Part shown: piece after piece, positions 23,806-34,002 of the stretch
Layout of the letters: each line of letters opens with the position of its first letter
How positions within the stretch are numbered: the first letter of the stretch is position 1
NCBI GenBank assembly: GCA_003507655.1
Contig: DNUZ01000011.1
Location: 1-37,585, forward strand
From: Lachnospiraceae bacterium
GTDB taxonomy: Bacteria; Bacillota; Clostridia; Lachnospirales; Lachnospiraceae
DNA length: 37,585 nucleotides
Direction: 5' to 3'
Made by a program: the position numbers and the translations under genes
Notes under the pieces: model-generated
The model's input: the letters and a program-made list of their open reading frames with translations, nothing else
What the model was told of the DNA's origin: nothing
The model's database searches: none

Positions 23806-24936
23806 TTAATAATTACCCAGTATTTTTAACTTGCTTGTCTCTTCTGACAAACCGTTTAATGCATTCTGTACTGCTCCGTCATTCAGATTTCCTTCAATAT
23901 CTATAAAAAACCGGTATTCCCAGTTCTTTCCCTGAATCGGTCTCGATTCAATCTTTGTCATATTGATCCCATTAAAGATAAAATGTGAGATCATCTGATA
24001 AAGAGAACCGCTCTGATGCGGGATCTCAAAGCAGATGCTGACCTTCTTCGCATCTTTTTCAAAGACATGCTTTCCGGTCACGATGATAAATCTTGTATAA
24101 TTATCTGCATTATTCGAAAGATTTTCTTTTAAGATCTTAAGCCCGTATAATTCGGCAGTCAGTTTGCTTGCAATTGCCGCCTGATTCTTCTTTCCATCCT
24201 CTTTGACTTTTTTTGCAGAAACAGCTGTATTCTTTAAGCTGATCTTTTCCCAGTCACGGTGTTCTTCTAATATCTTACTGCACTGCATCAACGCCTGTGG
24301 ATGGGAATAGACCTGATCGATATCTGAAAGTTCTGCCTCCGGCAGTCCTAACAGCACATGTTCGATTTTTATGATCTGCTCACCGACAATGCAGTGGTCA
24401 TATTCGACTAACAGATCGTAGTTCTCACGAACACTTCCCGCTGAGGAATTCTCGATCGGAAGTACCGCATAATCCGCTTCTCCGTTTTTAATAGCTTCCA
24501 TCGCATCCCGCCACGTTTCCACATGAAAACTGTCTGTGTCACTGCCAAAGAATTCTTTCATGGCTGCTTCGCTGTACGCTCCTTCCACACCCTGAAAAAC
24601 CACTCTTGCCTTGGTAAAATCCAGCTTGTCCTCACAGATGAAATCCGGCTTTTTTGTCAATCCCTGTTCGGTCAAAATCTGATACTGACGTTTCCGGCTC
24701 ATCGACATGATATGCTCAAACAGTTCCCTGACACTTCGTTTATTAAATGTATTTGATGCAAGGCTCTCTGCTTTTTCTAATTTTGCCTGCTCCCGCTCTT
24801 TATCAAAAATCTTCTTTCCGGTCGAAATCTTATATTCCGCCACCTGTGCGGTACACTCCATGCGCTTTTCATAGAGTTCGATCATCTGACCGTCAATGCG
24901 GTCTATTTCCTCTCGTATTTCCAGTAAATCTTTCAT
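23806..24936 (-). CDS. pheA: Bifunctional chorismate mutase / prephenate dehydratase
   Basis: This protein makes phenylpyruvate from chorismate through prephenate, the committed route to phenylalanine. Residues 1-88 form an AroQ chorismate mutase (LLEIREEIDRIDGQMIELYEKR, later VAEYKISTGKKIFD). Residues 105-290 are the prephenate dehydratase (VVFQGVEGAYSEAA, VLPIENSSAGSV, and the catalytic NYTRFIIV). A C-terminal ACT domain carries the ESRP and WEYRFFIDIEG segments that bind phenylalanine for feedback inhibition. I chose the ATG at 24934-24936, five bases after GGTGG. A GTG three codons upstream is possible. It is the first gene of a five-gene run and has a clear promoter divergent from the DUF5050 gene. 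No T-box or leader peptide is visible. Confidence 0.96.
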   Translation of the reverse strand: MKDLLEIREEIDRIDGQMIELYEKRMECTAQVAEYKISTGKKIFDKEREQAKLEKAESLASNTFNKRSVRELFEHIMSMSRKRQYQILTEQGLTKKPDFICEDKLDFTKARVVFQGVEGAYSEAAMKEFFGSDTDSFHVETWRDAMEAIKNGEADYAVLPIENSSAGSVRENYDLLVEYDHCIVGEQIIKIEHVLLGLPEAELSDIDQVYSHPQALMQCSKILEEHRDWEKISLKNTAVSAKKVKEDGKKNQAAIASKLTAELYGLKILKENLSNNADNYTRFIIVTGKHVFEKDAKKVSICFEIPHQSGSLYQMISHFIFNGINMTKIESRPIQGKNWEYRFFIDIEGNLNDGAVQNALNGLSEETSKLKILGNY

Positions 24937-24963
24937 TTTTTCCACCCTGTCATATTTTTTTCT

Positions 24964-24992
24964 ATCATACCCTATCCCGCTTTTGATATCAA
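24964..24992 (-). promoter_or_regulatory. Promoter of the pheA operon
   Basis: On the minus strand TTGATA (24987-24992), a 17-base spacer and TATGAT (24964-24969) precede pheA, leaving a leader of only about 25 bases. The -35 lies 7 bases from that of the divergent DUF5050 promoter. Confidence 0.75.
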
Positions 24993-24999
24993 GATTTCC

Positions 25000-25028
25000 T
25001 TGCGAAAAAGCATCGTATGCACTATAAT
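25000..25028 (+). promoter_or_regulatory. Promoter of the DUF5050 gene
   Basis: TTGCGA (25000-25005), a 17-base spacer and a perfect TATAAT (25023-25028) lie about 45 bases upstream of the ATG. Confidence 0.8.
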
Positions 25029-25071
25029 TTTACATGAATTTTAAATATATTTTAGAAGGAGCATACATACC

Positions 25072-26085
25072 ATGATTAAAAAGATGAAATGGATTCTTCC
25101 GATTGCAGCCGTACTGCTTATCATTGCCATCTGGCTCATACATTTTTTCCATACAAAAAACCATTTTAATGACACCTATGTTAACGGAAACACTGCCGGA
25201 AACCTTTATAACGGCGGCATGTTCTGCGAGTATGACGGTACCGTCTATTTTGCAAATCCCGATGACAATTACCGCCTTTACTCCATGTCTTTAAATGGAG
25301 ATGATGTAAAAAAATTAAGCAACGACACCGCAACCTTTATCAATGCAGATGAGCACTACATTTACTATGCCAGAAACAATAAGGCAGAGAACAGTGATTT
25401 TTCCTTTTTACGCTGGAATAATAACAGCCTTTGCCGTATCAACCGCAAAAACGGAAAAGGACGTGTGATCTTAGACCCGGAGCCTTCCATGTACGCCTCC
25501 CTTTTGGGCAATTATATGTACTATCTGCACTATGACAAGGACACTGCGACTACCATGTACCGTGTAAAAATTGATGGAAAAGAAAAAGAACAGGTTAAGG
25601 ATCAGCCTTATTATACCTGTTCTGCCAACGGCAATTATTTATATTACAACGGATTAGAAAACGACCGCCACATCTACTCCATGAATGCGGAGACCAAAAG
25701 CTCTAATCGGATTTTTGACGGTGACTGCTGGATGCCGATCGTCGATGGTGATACGGCTTACTATATGGATTGTTCGAACAATTACTGCTTAACAAAAGTA
25801 AATCTGAACACCAAAGAGACAACCGTCTTAACAAATGAGCGTGTGGACTGTTTCAATGTCTATGGCAGTACGATCTACTATTGCAGAAATCAGAATCCTG
25901 CCCTTTGCCGTATGCAGACAGACGGTTCAAATTCTGAAGTGATTTCTGAGGGTATTTATACGGATATCAATATTACCTCACAGTTTGTCTACTGCCGCAG
26001 ACTGAATGAAAACGATACGATCTTCTATACTCCGACAACCGGTGCTGCCAATATCAACACTTTCCATGCCGGAGTCAAAGACTAA
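25072..26085 (+). CDS. DUF5050-type membrane-anchored beta-propeller protein
   Basis: This 337-residue protein has a basic start and one transmembrane helix (about residues 7-25, WILPIAAVLLIIAIWLI), then an outward-facing domain of repeated short beta segments. Recurrent patterns such as G-x-x-V-Y-F-A-N, D-x-x-x-L-Y-S-M, D-E-H-Y-I-Y-Y-A and G-N-Y-L-Y-Y-N are typical of DUF5050/PA14-less propellers found in many Clostridia. No catalytic residues stand out. A sensing or binding role at the cell surface is likely, but its partner is unknown. The ATG follows AGAAGGAGCATACATACC. It has its own strong promoter divergent from pheA and converges on aroA with 9 bases between the stops, without a visible terminator. 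Confidence 0.88.
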   Translation: MIKKMKWILPIAAVLLIIAIWLIHFFHTKNHFNDTYVNGNTAGNLYNGGMFCEYDGTVYFANPDDNYRLYSMSLNGDDVKKLSNDTATFINADEHYIYYARNNKAENSDFSFLRWNNNSLCRINRKNGKGRVILDPEPSMYASLLGNYMYYLHYDKDTATTMYRVKIDGKEKEQVKDQPYYTCSANGNYLYYNGLENDRHIYSMNAETKSSNRIFDGDCWMPIVDGDTAYYMDCSNNYCLTKVNLNTKETTVLTNERVDCFNVYGSTIYYCRNQNPALCRMQTDGSNSEVISEGIYTDINITSQFVYCRRLNENDTIFYTPTTGAANINTFHAGVKD

Positions 26086-26094
26086 TGCGAAACC

Positions 26095-27384
26095 TTAACG
26101 GTGCTCCTTTATAATCTGATCTAACAGAGTAAAATACTCTTCAAACGTCTTTCTACAGCATAGCGGATTGTCTATGACAATTCCTTCGCTTCTTAAACCG
26201 ATCAGGGAAAATGCCATTGCCATCCGGTGATCCTCATAAGTATTGACGACGGATGGCTGTGGTATTCCAGGATAAATGACTAAGAAATCTTCTCCTTCTT
26301 CTACCCGGATTCCCATTTTTGTTAATTCTTTGGCAATCGCAGATAACCGGTCCGATTCCTGTAAACGGATATGTCCGATATTTCGGATGGTCGTTGGCGA
26401 ATCCGCAAATGGAGCTAATGCTGCAAGCGTCATCGTCTGGTCTGAAAAATCATTCATATCTACGGTAATTCCCGGATAATGTCCGTCATTCGTTCCTGTC
26501 ACTTCAATCCCTGCTTCGGTATCTGTGACATGACAGCCTAATTTTTCTAACACTTCTAAAAATCGCAGATCTCCCTGCATTGAATCCTTATGAACACTCT
26601 TTACGACGGTCCTGCCTCCGGTCAATGCCGCCATCGCATAAAAATAGCATGCCGCAGAGACATCCGGCTCAATCTCATAAACTTCTCTTTGATATTGCTG
26701 TCCCTTTTTTATATGATAGGAATCTCCATCAAAGTTACATTCCACGCCGAACTGTTCCATCAGCTTTCTTGTGATCCTGATATAAGAACCGTCTTTTTTC
26801 TCACTCGTAATGTGGATCGTAAAATCCTCGCCTAAAACAGGTGCCATCATCAGCAATGCACTTAAAAACTGGGTACTGCGGCTGATATCTAAGGATGCTT
26901 CCTTAAAACCGCCGCGTTTTCCACGCACACGCACCGGAAGAAAACCTTCTTTTTCTAAATAGGTAAACTCTGCCCCTGACTGCTCTAATGCCTCAAAGAG
27001 CGGACGCATAGGCCTGCGCTTCATCTGCTCCGATGCCTGTATGGTATAGACTCCTTCGGAAAGTGCCAGCATCGCCGTTAGAAAACGAGCTGCCGTTCCG
27101 GCACTTCCCACATAGATTTCTGCTTCTTTCTTTGGGATCACGCCTCCACAGCCGCCTACGATAACCTCTTTTTCTTCTTCCCGGATCTCTACTGAAAAAC
27201 CAAGAGATTTTAAGCTGCTTAAAAAGTATCTCGAATCCGCCGAAAAAAGGACTCCCTTTAAATGCACCGCTCCGTTTCCAAGAGCCGCTAAAAAAAGCGC
27301 ACGATTGGTAATACTTTTAGAACCCGGTACTGCAATTTCTAAATTTATAGGATGATTTAATTTTTTTACTTTATATGTATCCAT
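26095..27384 (-). CDS. aroA: 3-phosphoshikimate 1-carboxyvinyltransferase (EPSP synthase)
   Basis: This enzyme joins phosphoenolpyruvate to shikimate-3-phosphate in the chorismate pathway, which feeds the pheA product elsewhere in the window. The 429-residue product has VPGSKSITNRALFLAAL near the N-terminus, GSAGTAARFLTAML near residue 85, DVSAACYFYAMAAL, the conserved RLQESDRLSAIAKEL and the late YEDHRMAMAF. I chose the ATG at 27382-27384, seven bases after GAGG, giving the family start M-D-T-Y-K-V. The frame extends five codons further to 27399 but without a good ribosome site. It lies 31 bases after polC and ends the housekeeping run. Confidence 0.97.
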   Translation of the reverse strand: MDTYKVKKLNHPINLEIAVPGSKSITNRALFLAALGNGAVHLKGVLFSADSRYFLSSLKSLGFSVEIREEEKEVIVGGCGGVIPKKEAEIYVGSAGTAARFLTAMLALSEGVYTIQASEQMKRRPMRPLFEALEQSGAEFTYLEKEGFLPVRVRGKRGGFKEASLDISRSTQFLSALLMMAPVLGEDFTIHITSEKKDGSYIRITRKLMEQFGVECNFDGDSYHIKKGQQYQREVYEIEPDVSAACYFYAMAALTGGRTVVKSVHKDSMQGDLRFLEVLEKLGCHVTDTEAGIEVTGTNDGHYPGITVDMNDFSDQTMTLAALAPFADSPTTIRNIGHIRLQESDRLSAIAKELTKMGIRVEEGEDFLVIYPGIPQPSVVNTYEDHRMAMAFSLIGLRSEGIVIDNPLCCRKTFEEYFTLLDQIIKEHR

Positions 27385-27415
27385 AAAGCAACCTCGCATT
27401 TCATTTAATCTTGAT

Positions 27416-30400
27416 TTAAAAATCGAATAAGGATAACTGGTTCGTCTCCGGAAGTCCTTCTAAGAGTCCGAGATCACTCATCAGATCAATAACGGTCTTA
27501 GATACCTTTGTTCTCTGTCTGAAATCATCTTTTGACAGGAATGCTCCCTGTTTTGCAGCATCTTCGATGGCTTCTGCCGCCTTATCACCCAGTCCTTCGA
27601 TGGTATTGAGTGCCGGCATCAGCTTTTCATCTATAATCTGGAAATACCTTGCCTTTGCGGTATAGACATCTAACGGTAAGAAAGTAAAGCCTCTGGCATA
27701 CATTTCCTGTACAATACGCATATCCTTTACGGTATCCTGCTCTTTTTTTGTCAGAGTATCTTTTCGTTTTTCATAATCCTTGATAAAGTAATTCAGTTTT
27801 TCTTTTCCCTGACACATCAGCTCATAGTTGAATGCCGTAGCACGAATACTGAAATATGCTGCATAATATGCAAGCGGATAGTATACCTTACAATAAGCAA
27901 TTCTCCATGCCATCATAACATATGCCGCCGCATGGGCTTTCGGGAACATGTACTTAATCTTCTGACACGACCAGATATACCAGTCCGGCACATCATGTGC
28001 CTTCATCTCCTCGATCCACTCATCCTTTAAGCCTTTTCCCTTTCGGACAGACTCCATAATGGTAAAGGACAGCTCACTTTCCAAACCCATACCAATCAAA
28101 TAAATCATGATATCATCACGCGTACAGATTGCCGTGGAAATCGTCGCTTTTCCCTCTTCGATCAGGGTCTGTGCATTTCCTAGCCACACGTCCGTACCAT
28201 GGGACAGACCCGAAATACGGATCAGATCGGAAAAGCTCTGCGGTTTTGTATCAATTAACATCTGGATAACGAAATCTGTTCCAAACTCCGGAATTCCAAG
28301 AGAGCCTAACGGACATCCGCCTAAATCTTCCGGCTCTACTCCTAATGCACTGGTATTTAAAAACAGGGACATGACCGTTGGTTCGTCAAGAGGGATCTGT
28401 TGTGCATCAATTCCGGTTAAATCCTCTAACATACGAATCATGGTCGGATCATCGTGTCCGAGTATATCTAATTTTAATAAGTTGTGATCGATCGAGTGGT
28501 AATCAAAGTGTGTCGTAATGATATCTGTTTCCATATCGTTCGCCGGATGCTGTACCGGTGTAAAGGAATAGATTTCTTCTCCTACCGGAAGTACGATGAT
28601 TCCACCCGGATGCTGTCCGGTTGTCCTGCGGATCCCGACACAGCCCTGTACGATCCGGTCGATTTCACAGTTTCTCTTTGCAATTCCACGCTCTTCATAA
28701 TAATTCTTTGCATAACCGAATGCGGTCTTATCTGCTAAGGTTCCGATCGTTCCGGCACGGAATGTCTGTCCCTCACCGAAAATAACCTCCGTATAGCGGT
28801 GTGCCTTTCCCTGATAGTCACCGGAAAAGTTCAGATCGATATCCGGCTCTTTATTTCCCTTAAATCCCAAGAAGGTTTCAAATGGGATATCAAAGCCGTC
28901 TTTCGTCAGCGGCTCGCCGCAGACCGGACAGTTCTTATCCGGCATATCACAACCGGAACGTCCTGCATAGGCTAATACCTCTTTTGAATCAAAATCACTG
29001 TAGTGGCATTTTTTACAATAATAATGTGGTCTTAACGGATTGACCTCGGTAATACCCGACATGGTTGCCGCAAATGAAGAACCTACGGAACCACGGGAAC
29101 CTACCAGATAGCCGTCTTCATTTGATTTCCACACCAGCTTCTGTGCAATGATATACATTACGGCATAGCCGTTTGATATAATGGAATTTAATTCTCTTTC
29201 TAAACGTTCCTGTACGATCGGCGGCAGTTCTTCCCCGTACATCTCATGTGCCTTGTTATAACAGATATCACGCAGCATCTGGTCTGAATTCTCGATCACC
29301 GGCGGACATTTATCAGGACGCACCGGCTCAATGCGTTCACACATCGCCGCAATCTTATTTGGATTTGTAATGACTACCTCTCTGGCTTTTTCACTGCCAA
29401 GATACTCAAATTCTGCTAACATTTCTTCGGTAGTACGCAGATACAACGGTGCCTGATCATCCGAATCCTTAAAGCCTTTGCCTGCCATGATGATCCTTCG
29501 GTAAACCTCATCCTGCGGGTCTAAAAAGTGGACATCGCAGGTTGCGACCACCGGTTTGTGGAACTCCTCTCCTAACCGGCAGATTTTACGGTTGATCTCC
29601 TGAAGTTCCTCTATGGTCTCCACCGGAGCTTTGTCACTCTCTAACATGAACATATTGTTGCCCAGCGGCTGGATTTCTAAATAGTCATAGAAATTGACCA
29701 GTCTTGCGATCTCTTCCTGTGGTCTTCCGTTTAAAATTGCCTGATACAGTTCTCCTGCTTCACAGGCAGAACCAATGCAGAGTCCCTCTTTATATTTTAG
29801 GTAAAGACTCTTTGGAATCCTTGGTCTCTTCGCATAATACGTCAGATGCGATTCGGAAACGAGACGATAGAGATTAATCCTTCCGACTTCATTCTGTGCT
29901 AAGATGATCGCATGGTGGGTCGGCAGCTTTTTCACCGTATCGACCGACGTTGCCCCAAGACTGTTCAGATCATTCAGTGTCTCAATATGGCGCTCTTTTA
30001 ACATTTCAATGAACTTTACAAAAATGTGTGCCGTACATTCTGCATCATCTACCGCACGATGATGGTTTTCTAATGAAATCTTCAGTGCTTTTGCGACGGT
30101 ATCTAATTTAAAACGATGTAAGGCCGGCAGTAAGATTCTTGCCATTGCCACCGTATCGCCAACCGTATGATTGCATGGGATATCTAAATCCATACAATTT
30201 TTGCGGATAAAGCTCATATCAAATTCTGCATTGTGTGCAATCATTACACAACCTTCACAAAATTCCATAAAACGCGGCAGGATCTCTTCAATGGTTTCCG
30301 CCCCCATGACCATATCGTCACGGATTCCGGTCAGTTCCTCGATCTTAAACGGAATCGGTACCTGTGGATTGACAAATTCCGAAAAACGCTCCGTGATCGT

Positions 30401-31912
30401 TCCATTTTCCACCTTCACGGCTCCAATCTCTATGATCTTACAAGTGTTTGGACTAAATCCTGTGGTCTCTAAGTCAAATACCACATAGGAATCATCCAGA
30501 CTCTGATTCTTAGAATTTGTAATGATTTCTTTTAAATCGTCAACTAAATATGCCTCTACTCCATATATGACCTTAAAATCATCCTCAGGACTGACGGAAT
30601 GATACGCATCCGTAAATGCCTGCACTGCACCGTGGTCAGTAATTGCGATTGCTTTATGACCCCATGATTTTGCCCTTTTTATGATGTCTTTTACATCAGA
30701 AACACCGTCCATATCGCTCATTTTGGTATGGCAATGCAGCTCGACTCTCTTTTCCATGCTGTTATCTAATCTTGGCGTGGTAAAATCAGGGATTTTCTTC
30801 ATACCGGCTAAGAAGGACAGCCCGATTTCATGGTCAAACTTGTCCATCGTTGTAACACCTTTGATCTTGATGAAGTTTCCTTTTTTCAGATGCTCCATCA
30901 ATTCATCCCGCTGCTCATTTTTTACAAAAATCTTAGCTGCGATCGTATCCGTAAAGTCTGTAATGACGATCTTGACGATCGTTTTTTCTCCATTCCGAAG
31001 TTCCCGCATATCGGTATCGATGATCTGTCCGCGAATAACGACCTCGCCGACTTCTCCCTGTATTGTATCGATCGTCACTGCTTCTTCGTCGAAATCACGT
31101 CCGTAGAATACATCCGGGTTGTCGGAATGCTTCAGACCGTACTCGCGCTTCTTAACTCCACCCTTCTTACCGTTCTGCCGGCTTCCCGCATCTGCTGCGG
31201 ACTTTGTCTTGGCTACTTTTGCACTCTGCTCTTTCGGACTCTGAGCCTTTGAAGTATCTGCCTCGTTTTCTTTTGCGACTGCTCCGAGCATTTCGTCCTC
31301 AGCGTGTTCCTGCTCATGCTCCGATTTTGCTGCCGCCGTACGCCTTACGATACTCTCGACTTCTAAATCGATCTGATGGTCGGTATCTTTTTTATAATGG
31401 CTCTCTTTTTTCTCCACGAACTGAATGTCGAACTTCGTCTGGATGCCACAGCGTTCTCTTATGATCTTATCTAAGACTTCGATCAGCTCGTCCTGACTTT
31501 CCCTTGCGATTAACGTATCTTCTAAGATCAACGTCATCTGCATATCTTCTTCAAAGCGGATCTCGGCTTTTCTAAAAATATTATAAAGGAGCAGGCTGTA
31601 TTCTTTGATCTCACACAACATGCTCTCTTTATAGGTATCTAAAAGTGTCTTTGCCGTATACTGGCCGGAAAGGCGGTAATGTTCCATCAGCTTGATCTGC
31701 ATCTTCTGATTTGGAAAAAGCTGCTGTCTCATATCCTCTTCTAACCGCCAGATATCTCTTTTCGGGATCAGCCTTGTATTGTCAAAATAAACACGGATAA
31801 AATCCCGGTTACGGTTAGAAGCCACTTTTGTTACCGTGGCTTCTGACAAAAGACCCTTCATTTCGTGATTTAGTTGTAATGTAGGAAAGACCTCTAAAAA
31901 GGCATTTGCCAT
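27416..31912 (-). CDS. polC: DNA polymerase III alpha subunit, PolC type
   Basis: PolC is the main replicative polymerase of low-GC Firmicutes, with built-in proofreading. The 1498-residue protein shows an N-terminal domain, a charged linker (about 200-270), an OB fold (about 285-370), a PHP domain (HCHTKMSDMDG near 394) interrupted by a DnaQ-type 3'-5' exonuclease (YVVFDLETTGF near 480, HNAEFDMSF, HRAVDDAECTAH), a four-Cys zinc site (CKKC...CPVCG, about 965-1000), the catalytic PDIDLNFSGDYQ near 1026, and the C-terminal fingers and duplex-binding regions. The ATG at 31910-31912 has GGAG eight bases upstream; a GTG three codons earlier overlaps ispG. It is directly downstream of ispG, with the start two bases past its stop. 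Confidence 0.98.
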   Translation of the reverse strand: MANAFLEVFPTLQLNHEMKGLLSEATVTKVASNRNRDFIRVYFDNTRLIPKRDIWRLEEDMRQQLFPNQKMQIKLMEHYRLSGQYTAKTLLDTYKESMLCEIKEYSLLLYNIFRKAEIRFEEDMQMTLILEDTLIARESQDELIEVLDKIIRERCGIQTKFDIQFVEKKESHYKKDTDHQIDLEVESIVRRTAAAKSEHEQEHAEDEMLGAVAKENEADTSKAQSPKEQSAKVAKTKSAADAGSRQNGKKGGVKKREYGLKHSDNPDVFYGRDFDEEAVTIDTIQGEVGEVVIRGQIIDTDMRELRNGEKTIVKIVITDFTDTIAAKIFVKNEQRDELMEHLKKGNFIKIKGVTTMDKFDHEIGLSFLAGMKKIPDFTTPRLDNSMEKRVELHCHTKMSDMDGVSDVKDIIKRAKSWGHKAIAITDHGAVQAFTDAYHSVSPEDDFKVIYGVEAYLVDDLKEIITNSKNQSLDDSYVVFDLETTGFSPNTCKIIEIGAVKVENGTITERFSEFVNPQVPIPFKIEELTGIRDDMVMGAETIEEILPRFMEFCEGCVMIAHNAEFDMSFIRKNCMDLDIPCNHTVGDTVAMARILLPALHRFKLDTVAKALKISLENHHRAVDDAECTAHIFVKFIEMLKERHIETLNDLNSLGATSVDTVKKLPTHHAIILAQNEVGRINLYRLVSESHLTYYAKRPRIPKSLYLKYKEGLCIGSACEAGELYQAILNGRPQEEIARLVNFYDYLEIQPLGNNMFMLESDKAPVETIEELQEINRKICRLGEEFHKPVVATCDVHFLDPQDEVYRRIIMAGKGFKDSDDQAPLYLRTTEEMLAEFEYLGSEKAREVVITNPNKIAAMCERIEPVRPDKCPPVIENSDQMLRDICYNKAHEMYGEELPPIVQERLERELNSIISNGYAVMYIIAQKLVWKSNEDGYLVGSRGSVGSSFAATMSGITEVNPLRPHYYCKKCHYSDFDSKEVLAYAGRSGCDMPDKNCPVCGEPLTKDGFDIPFETFLGFKGNKEPDIDLNFSGDYQGKAHRYTEVIFGEGQTFRAGTIGTLADKTAFGYAKNYYEERGIAKRNCEIDRIVQGCVGIRRTTGQHPGGIIVLPVGEEIYSFTPVQHPANDMETDIITTHFDYHSIDHNLLKLDILGHDDPTMIRMLEDLTGIDAQQIPLDEPTVMSLFLNTSALGVEPEDLGGCPLGSLGIPEFGTDFVIQMLIDTKPQSFSDLIRISGLSHGTDVWLGNAQTLIEEGKATISTAICTRDDIMIYLIGMGLESELSFTIMESVRKGKGLKDEWIEEMKAHDVPDWYIWSCQKIKYMFPKAHAAAYVMMAWRIAYCKVYYPLAYYAAYFSIRATAFNYELMCQGKEKLNYFIKDYEKRKDTLTKKEQDTVKDMRIVQEMYARGFTFLPLDVYTAKARYFQIIDEKLMPALNTIEGLGDKAAEAIEDAAKQGAFLSKDDFRQRTKVSKTVIDLMSDLGLLEGLPETNQLSLFDF

Positions 31913-31913
31913 C

Positions 31914-32960
31914 TTACTCACTCCAATTCAACAGTTCGTTTCTCAATGCATCTAAGAGTTCCTCTTCTGGAAGTTTCTGTACGATCTCGCCATGTTTGAT
32001 CAGCAATCCTTCCCCGATTCCTCCTGCAATCCCGATATCTGCCTCTCTTGCTTCCCCCGGTCCGTTTACCACACAGCCCATGACTGCAACCTTGATATCT
32101 AACGGAATATCAGCAACCATATCTTCCACACGGTTTGCAAGAGCGATCAGATTAATCTGCGTTCTGCCGCAGGTCGGACAGGATACTACCTCAATGCCGC
32201 CTTTCCGTAAACCGAGAGTACGCAGGATCAGCTTTGCAGACTTGATCTCTTCTAACGGATCTCCCGTTAAGGATACGCGGATCGTATCACCAATGCCCTG
32301 ATTTAAGATCAGTCCAAGACCGATCGCAGACTTGATGTTGCCGCTTGTGATCGTTCCTGCCTCTGTGATACCGACATGAAGCGGATAATCTGTCTTTTTT
32401 GCGATCAGCTCATGCGCATGTACACACATCATGACATCGGATGATTTAATAGAGATCACCAGATTATCATAGCCGTTTTCTTCTATGAGATGTACCTTAT
32501 CTAACGCACTCTCCACCAATCCTTCGGCTGTTACACCATGATATTTTGCCACCAGTTCTTTTTCTAAGGAACCGCTGTTGACACCCACCCGGATTGGGAT
32601 ATTTCTCTCTTTTGCTACATCTACTACCGCACGGATCCGCTCTTTTGAACCGATATTGCCCGGATTGATACGGATCTTATCCGCACCGTTTTCCATTGCT
32701 GCAATTGCCAGTTTATAGTCAAAATGGATATCGGCAACCAGTGGGATCTCAATCTGACGCTTGATCTCTCCTAACGCCTTTGCCGCCTCTATCGTAGGCA
32801 CTGCACATCGGATGATCTCACAGCCCGCTGCAGTCAGACGTTTGATCTGTGCCACGGTTGCCTGAACATCCTCCGTCTTTGTATTTGTCATCGACTGTAT
32901 CAAAACCGGATTCCCACCACCGATCACACGGTTTCCGATCCGTACTTCTCTTGTATCCAT
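31914..32960 (-). CDS. ispG: 4-hydroxy-3-methylbut-2-en-1-yl diphosphate synthase (flavodoxin-type)
   Basis: IspG converts methylerythritol cyclodiphosphate to HMBPP, the penultimate step of the MEP isoprenoid pathway, using a 4Fe-4S cluster. The 348-residue product starts with the family segment [25 protein letters not shown] and shows the TIM-barrel NPGNIGS region. The cluster ligands are visible as CPTCGRTQ and [20 protein letters not shown] near the end. The ATG at 32958-32960 has AGGAGG six bases before it; the frame extends 11 codons further without support. It lies 10 bases after rseP. With dxr in the same run, two MEP enzymes are co-expressed with uppS, which uses the pathway's product. 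Confidence 0.97.
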   Translation of the reverse strand: MDTREVRIGNRVIGGGNPVLIQSMTNTKTEDVQATVAQIKRLTAAGCEIIRCAVPTIEAAKALGEIKRQIEIPLVADIHFDYKLAIAAMENGADKIRINPGNIGSKERIRAVVDVAKERNIPIRVGVNSGSLEKELVAKYHGVTAEGLVESALDKVHLIEENGYDNLVISIKSSDVMMCVHAHELIAKKTDYPLHVGITEAGTITSGNIKSAIGLGLILNQGIGDTIRVSLTGDPLEEIKSAKLILRTLGLRKGGIEVVSCPTCGRTQINLIALANRVEDMVADIPLDIKVAVMGCVVNGPGEAREADIGIAGGIGEGLLIKHGEIVQKLPEEELLDALRNELLNWSE

Positions 32961-32970
32961 ACCATTCCTC

Positions 32971-34002
32971 CTAGAAGAGCTTTCGTATATCATTAAACAT
33001 AATGACTACCATCAATGCCATTAAAAGGCAGATCCCGATAAAATGGACCATCCCCTCTTTCTCAGGGTCAACCCCTTTTCCACGGATTGCTTCTATAATT
33101 AAAAATACCAGTCTTCCACCGTCTAATGCCGGAAGTGGAAGAAGATTCATTACACCTAAGTTCGCAGATAATAAGATCGTCCAGTTGAGCATTCCGACAA
33201 AAACGGAGAACCAGCCGACTGCCGCTCCTGCTTCATAGGTATCACTCACACCCTTGACAATGCCGACAGGTCCCGACATCTCATTGATCCCCACCTGTCC
33301 TGTTACAAGCATTTTAAGGCTTTCTAAGGTACTTGCGATCCAGTATTTCACTTCGTAGACACCGTATTGCAGGGTCTTGACCGGACCGCCTTTTGTCCGT
33401 TCGCCGCTTCCATAGAATCCAAAGAGATAACGATCATTTTCTTTGTCGTAGCGCGGTGTGATCGTTGTCTCATGTGTCTTTCCGTCACGCTCATATACCA
33501 CATCAATGGACTGATCTCCGTGGAAAAAGGTATAAATGCTGACTTCACGATAAAGATGAATCTTCTTTGAATTCAGCTTTTTGATCACATCTCCCTCTTT
33601 CATTCCTGCTTCCTGTGCAGGATATCCGTCCATGACACCGCTGATGACAGGTCTGTCATATCCGGTACATGCCACTAAAATGATGGCACAGACAAATGCC
33701 ATAATAAAGTTAAACACCGGACCTGCCGCAACCACGGAAATTCTTGCACCGACAGACTTGCTTTGGAAGGAATCTTCCGCCTTACTGTCTCCGTCCTCGC
33801 CCTCCATCATACAGGCACCGCCAAAAGGCAACAATTTGATGGAATATTTGGTTTCTCCTTTTGTAAAACCAACCAGCGTAGGGCCTAATCCGATGCAAAA
33901 CTCATTAACACGGATTCCCGCCCGCTTTGCTAACAGAAAATGTCCCAACTCATGGAACAGAATTATGATGCTGAAAATTAATATCGCAAAAATGATTTTC
34001 AA
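32971..34002 (-). CDS. rseP: Site-2 protease family zinc metalloprotease (RseP/RasP)
   Basis: This intramembrane protease cleaves transmembrane substrates such as anti-sigma factors and leftover signal peptides. It has the zinc motif [10 protein letters not shown] in the first helix, a PDZ domain ([19 protein letters not shown], about residues 120-200), the third-ligand motif [15 protein letters not shown] near 300, and about four membrane helices. I place the start at the TTG (34000-34002), five bases after a GGTGG, where it overlaps the dxr stop as TTGA. A GTG three codons earlier (34009-34011) is nearly as likely. It sits in the conserved uppS-cdsA-dxr-rseP-ispG order. Confidence 0.96.
   Translation of the reverse strand: MKIIFAILIFSIIILFHELGHFLLAKRAGIRVNEFCIGLGPTLVGFTKGETKYSIKLLPFGGACMMEGEDGDSKAEDSFQSKSVGARISVVAAGPVFNFIMAFVCAIILVACTGYDRPVISGVMDGYPAQEAGMKEGDVIKKLNSKKIHLYREVSIYTFFHGDQSIDVVYERDGKTHETTITPRYDKENDRYLFGFYGSGERTKGGPVKTLQYGVYEVKYWIASTLESLKMLVTGQVGINEMSGPVGIVKGVSDTYEAGAAVGWFSVFVGMLNWTILLSANLGVMNLLPLPALDGGRLVFLIIEAIRGKGVDPEKEGMVHFIGICLLMALMVVIMFNDIRKLF

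Noticed and set aside
24937..25030. T-box or phenylalanine leader peptide upstream of pheA
   Set aside because: The leader after the promoter is only about 25 bases, with no Phe-rich ORF, specifier loop or terminator.
31913..31921. GTG start for polC three codons upstream
   Set aside because: It lies inside the end of ispG with GGAG too close; the ATG at 31912 has proper spacing.
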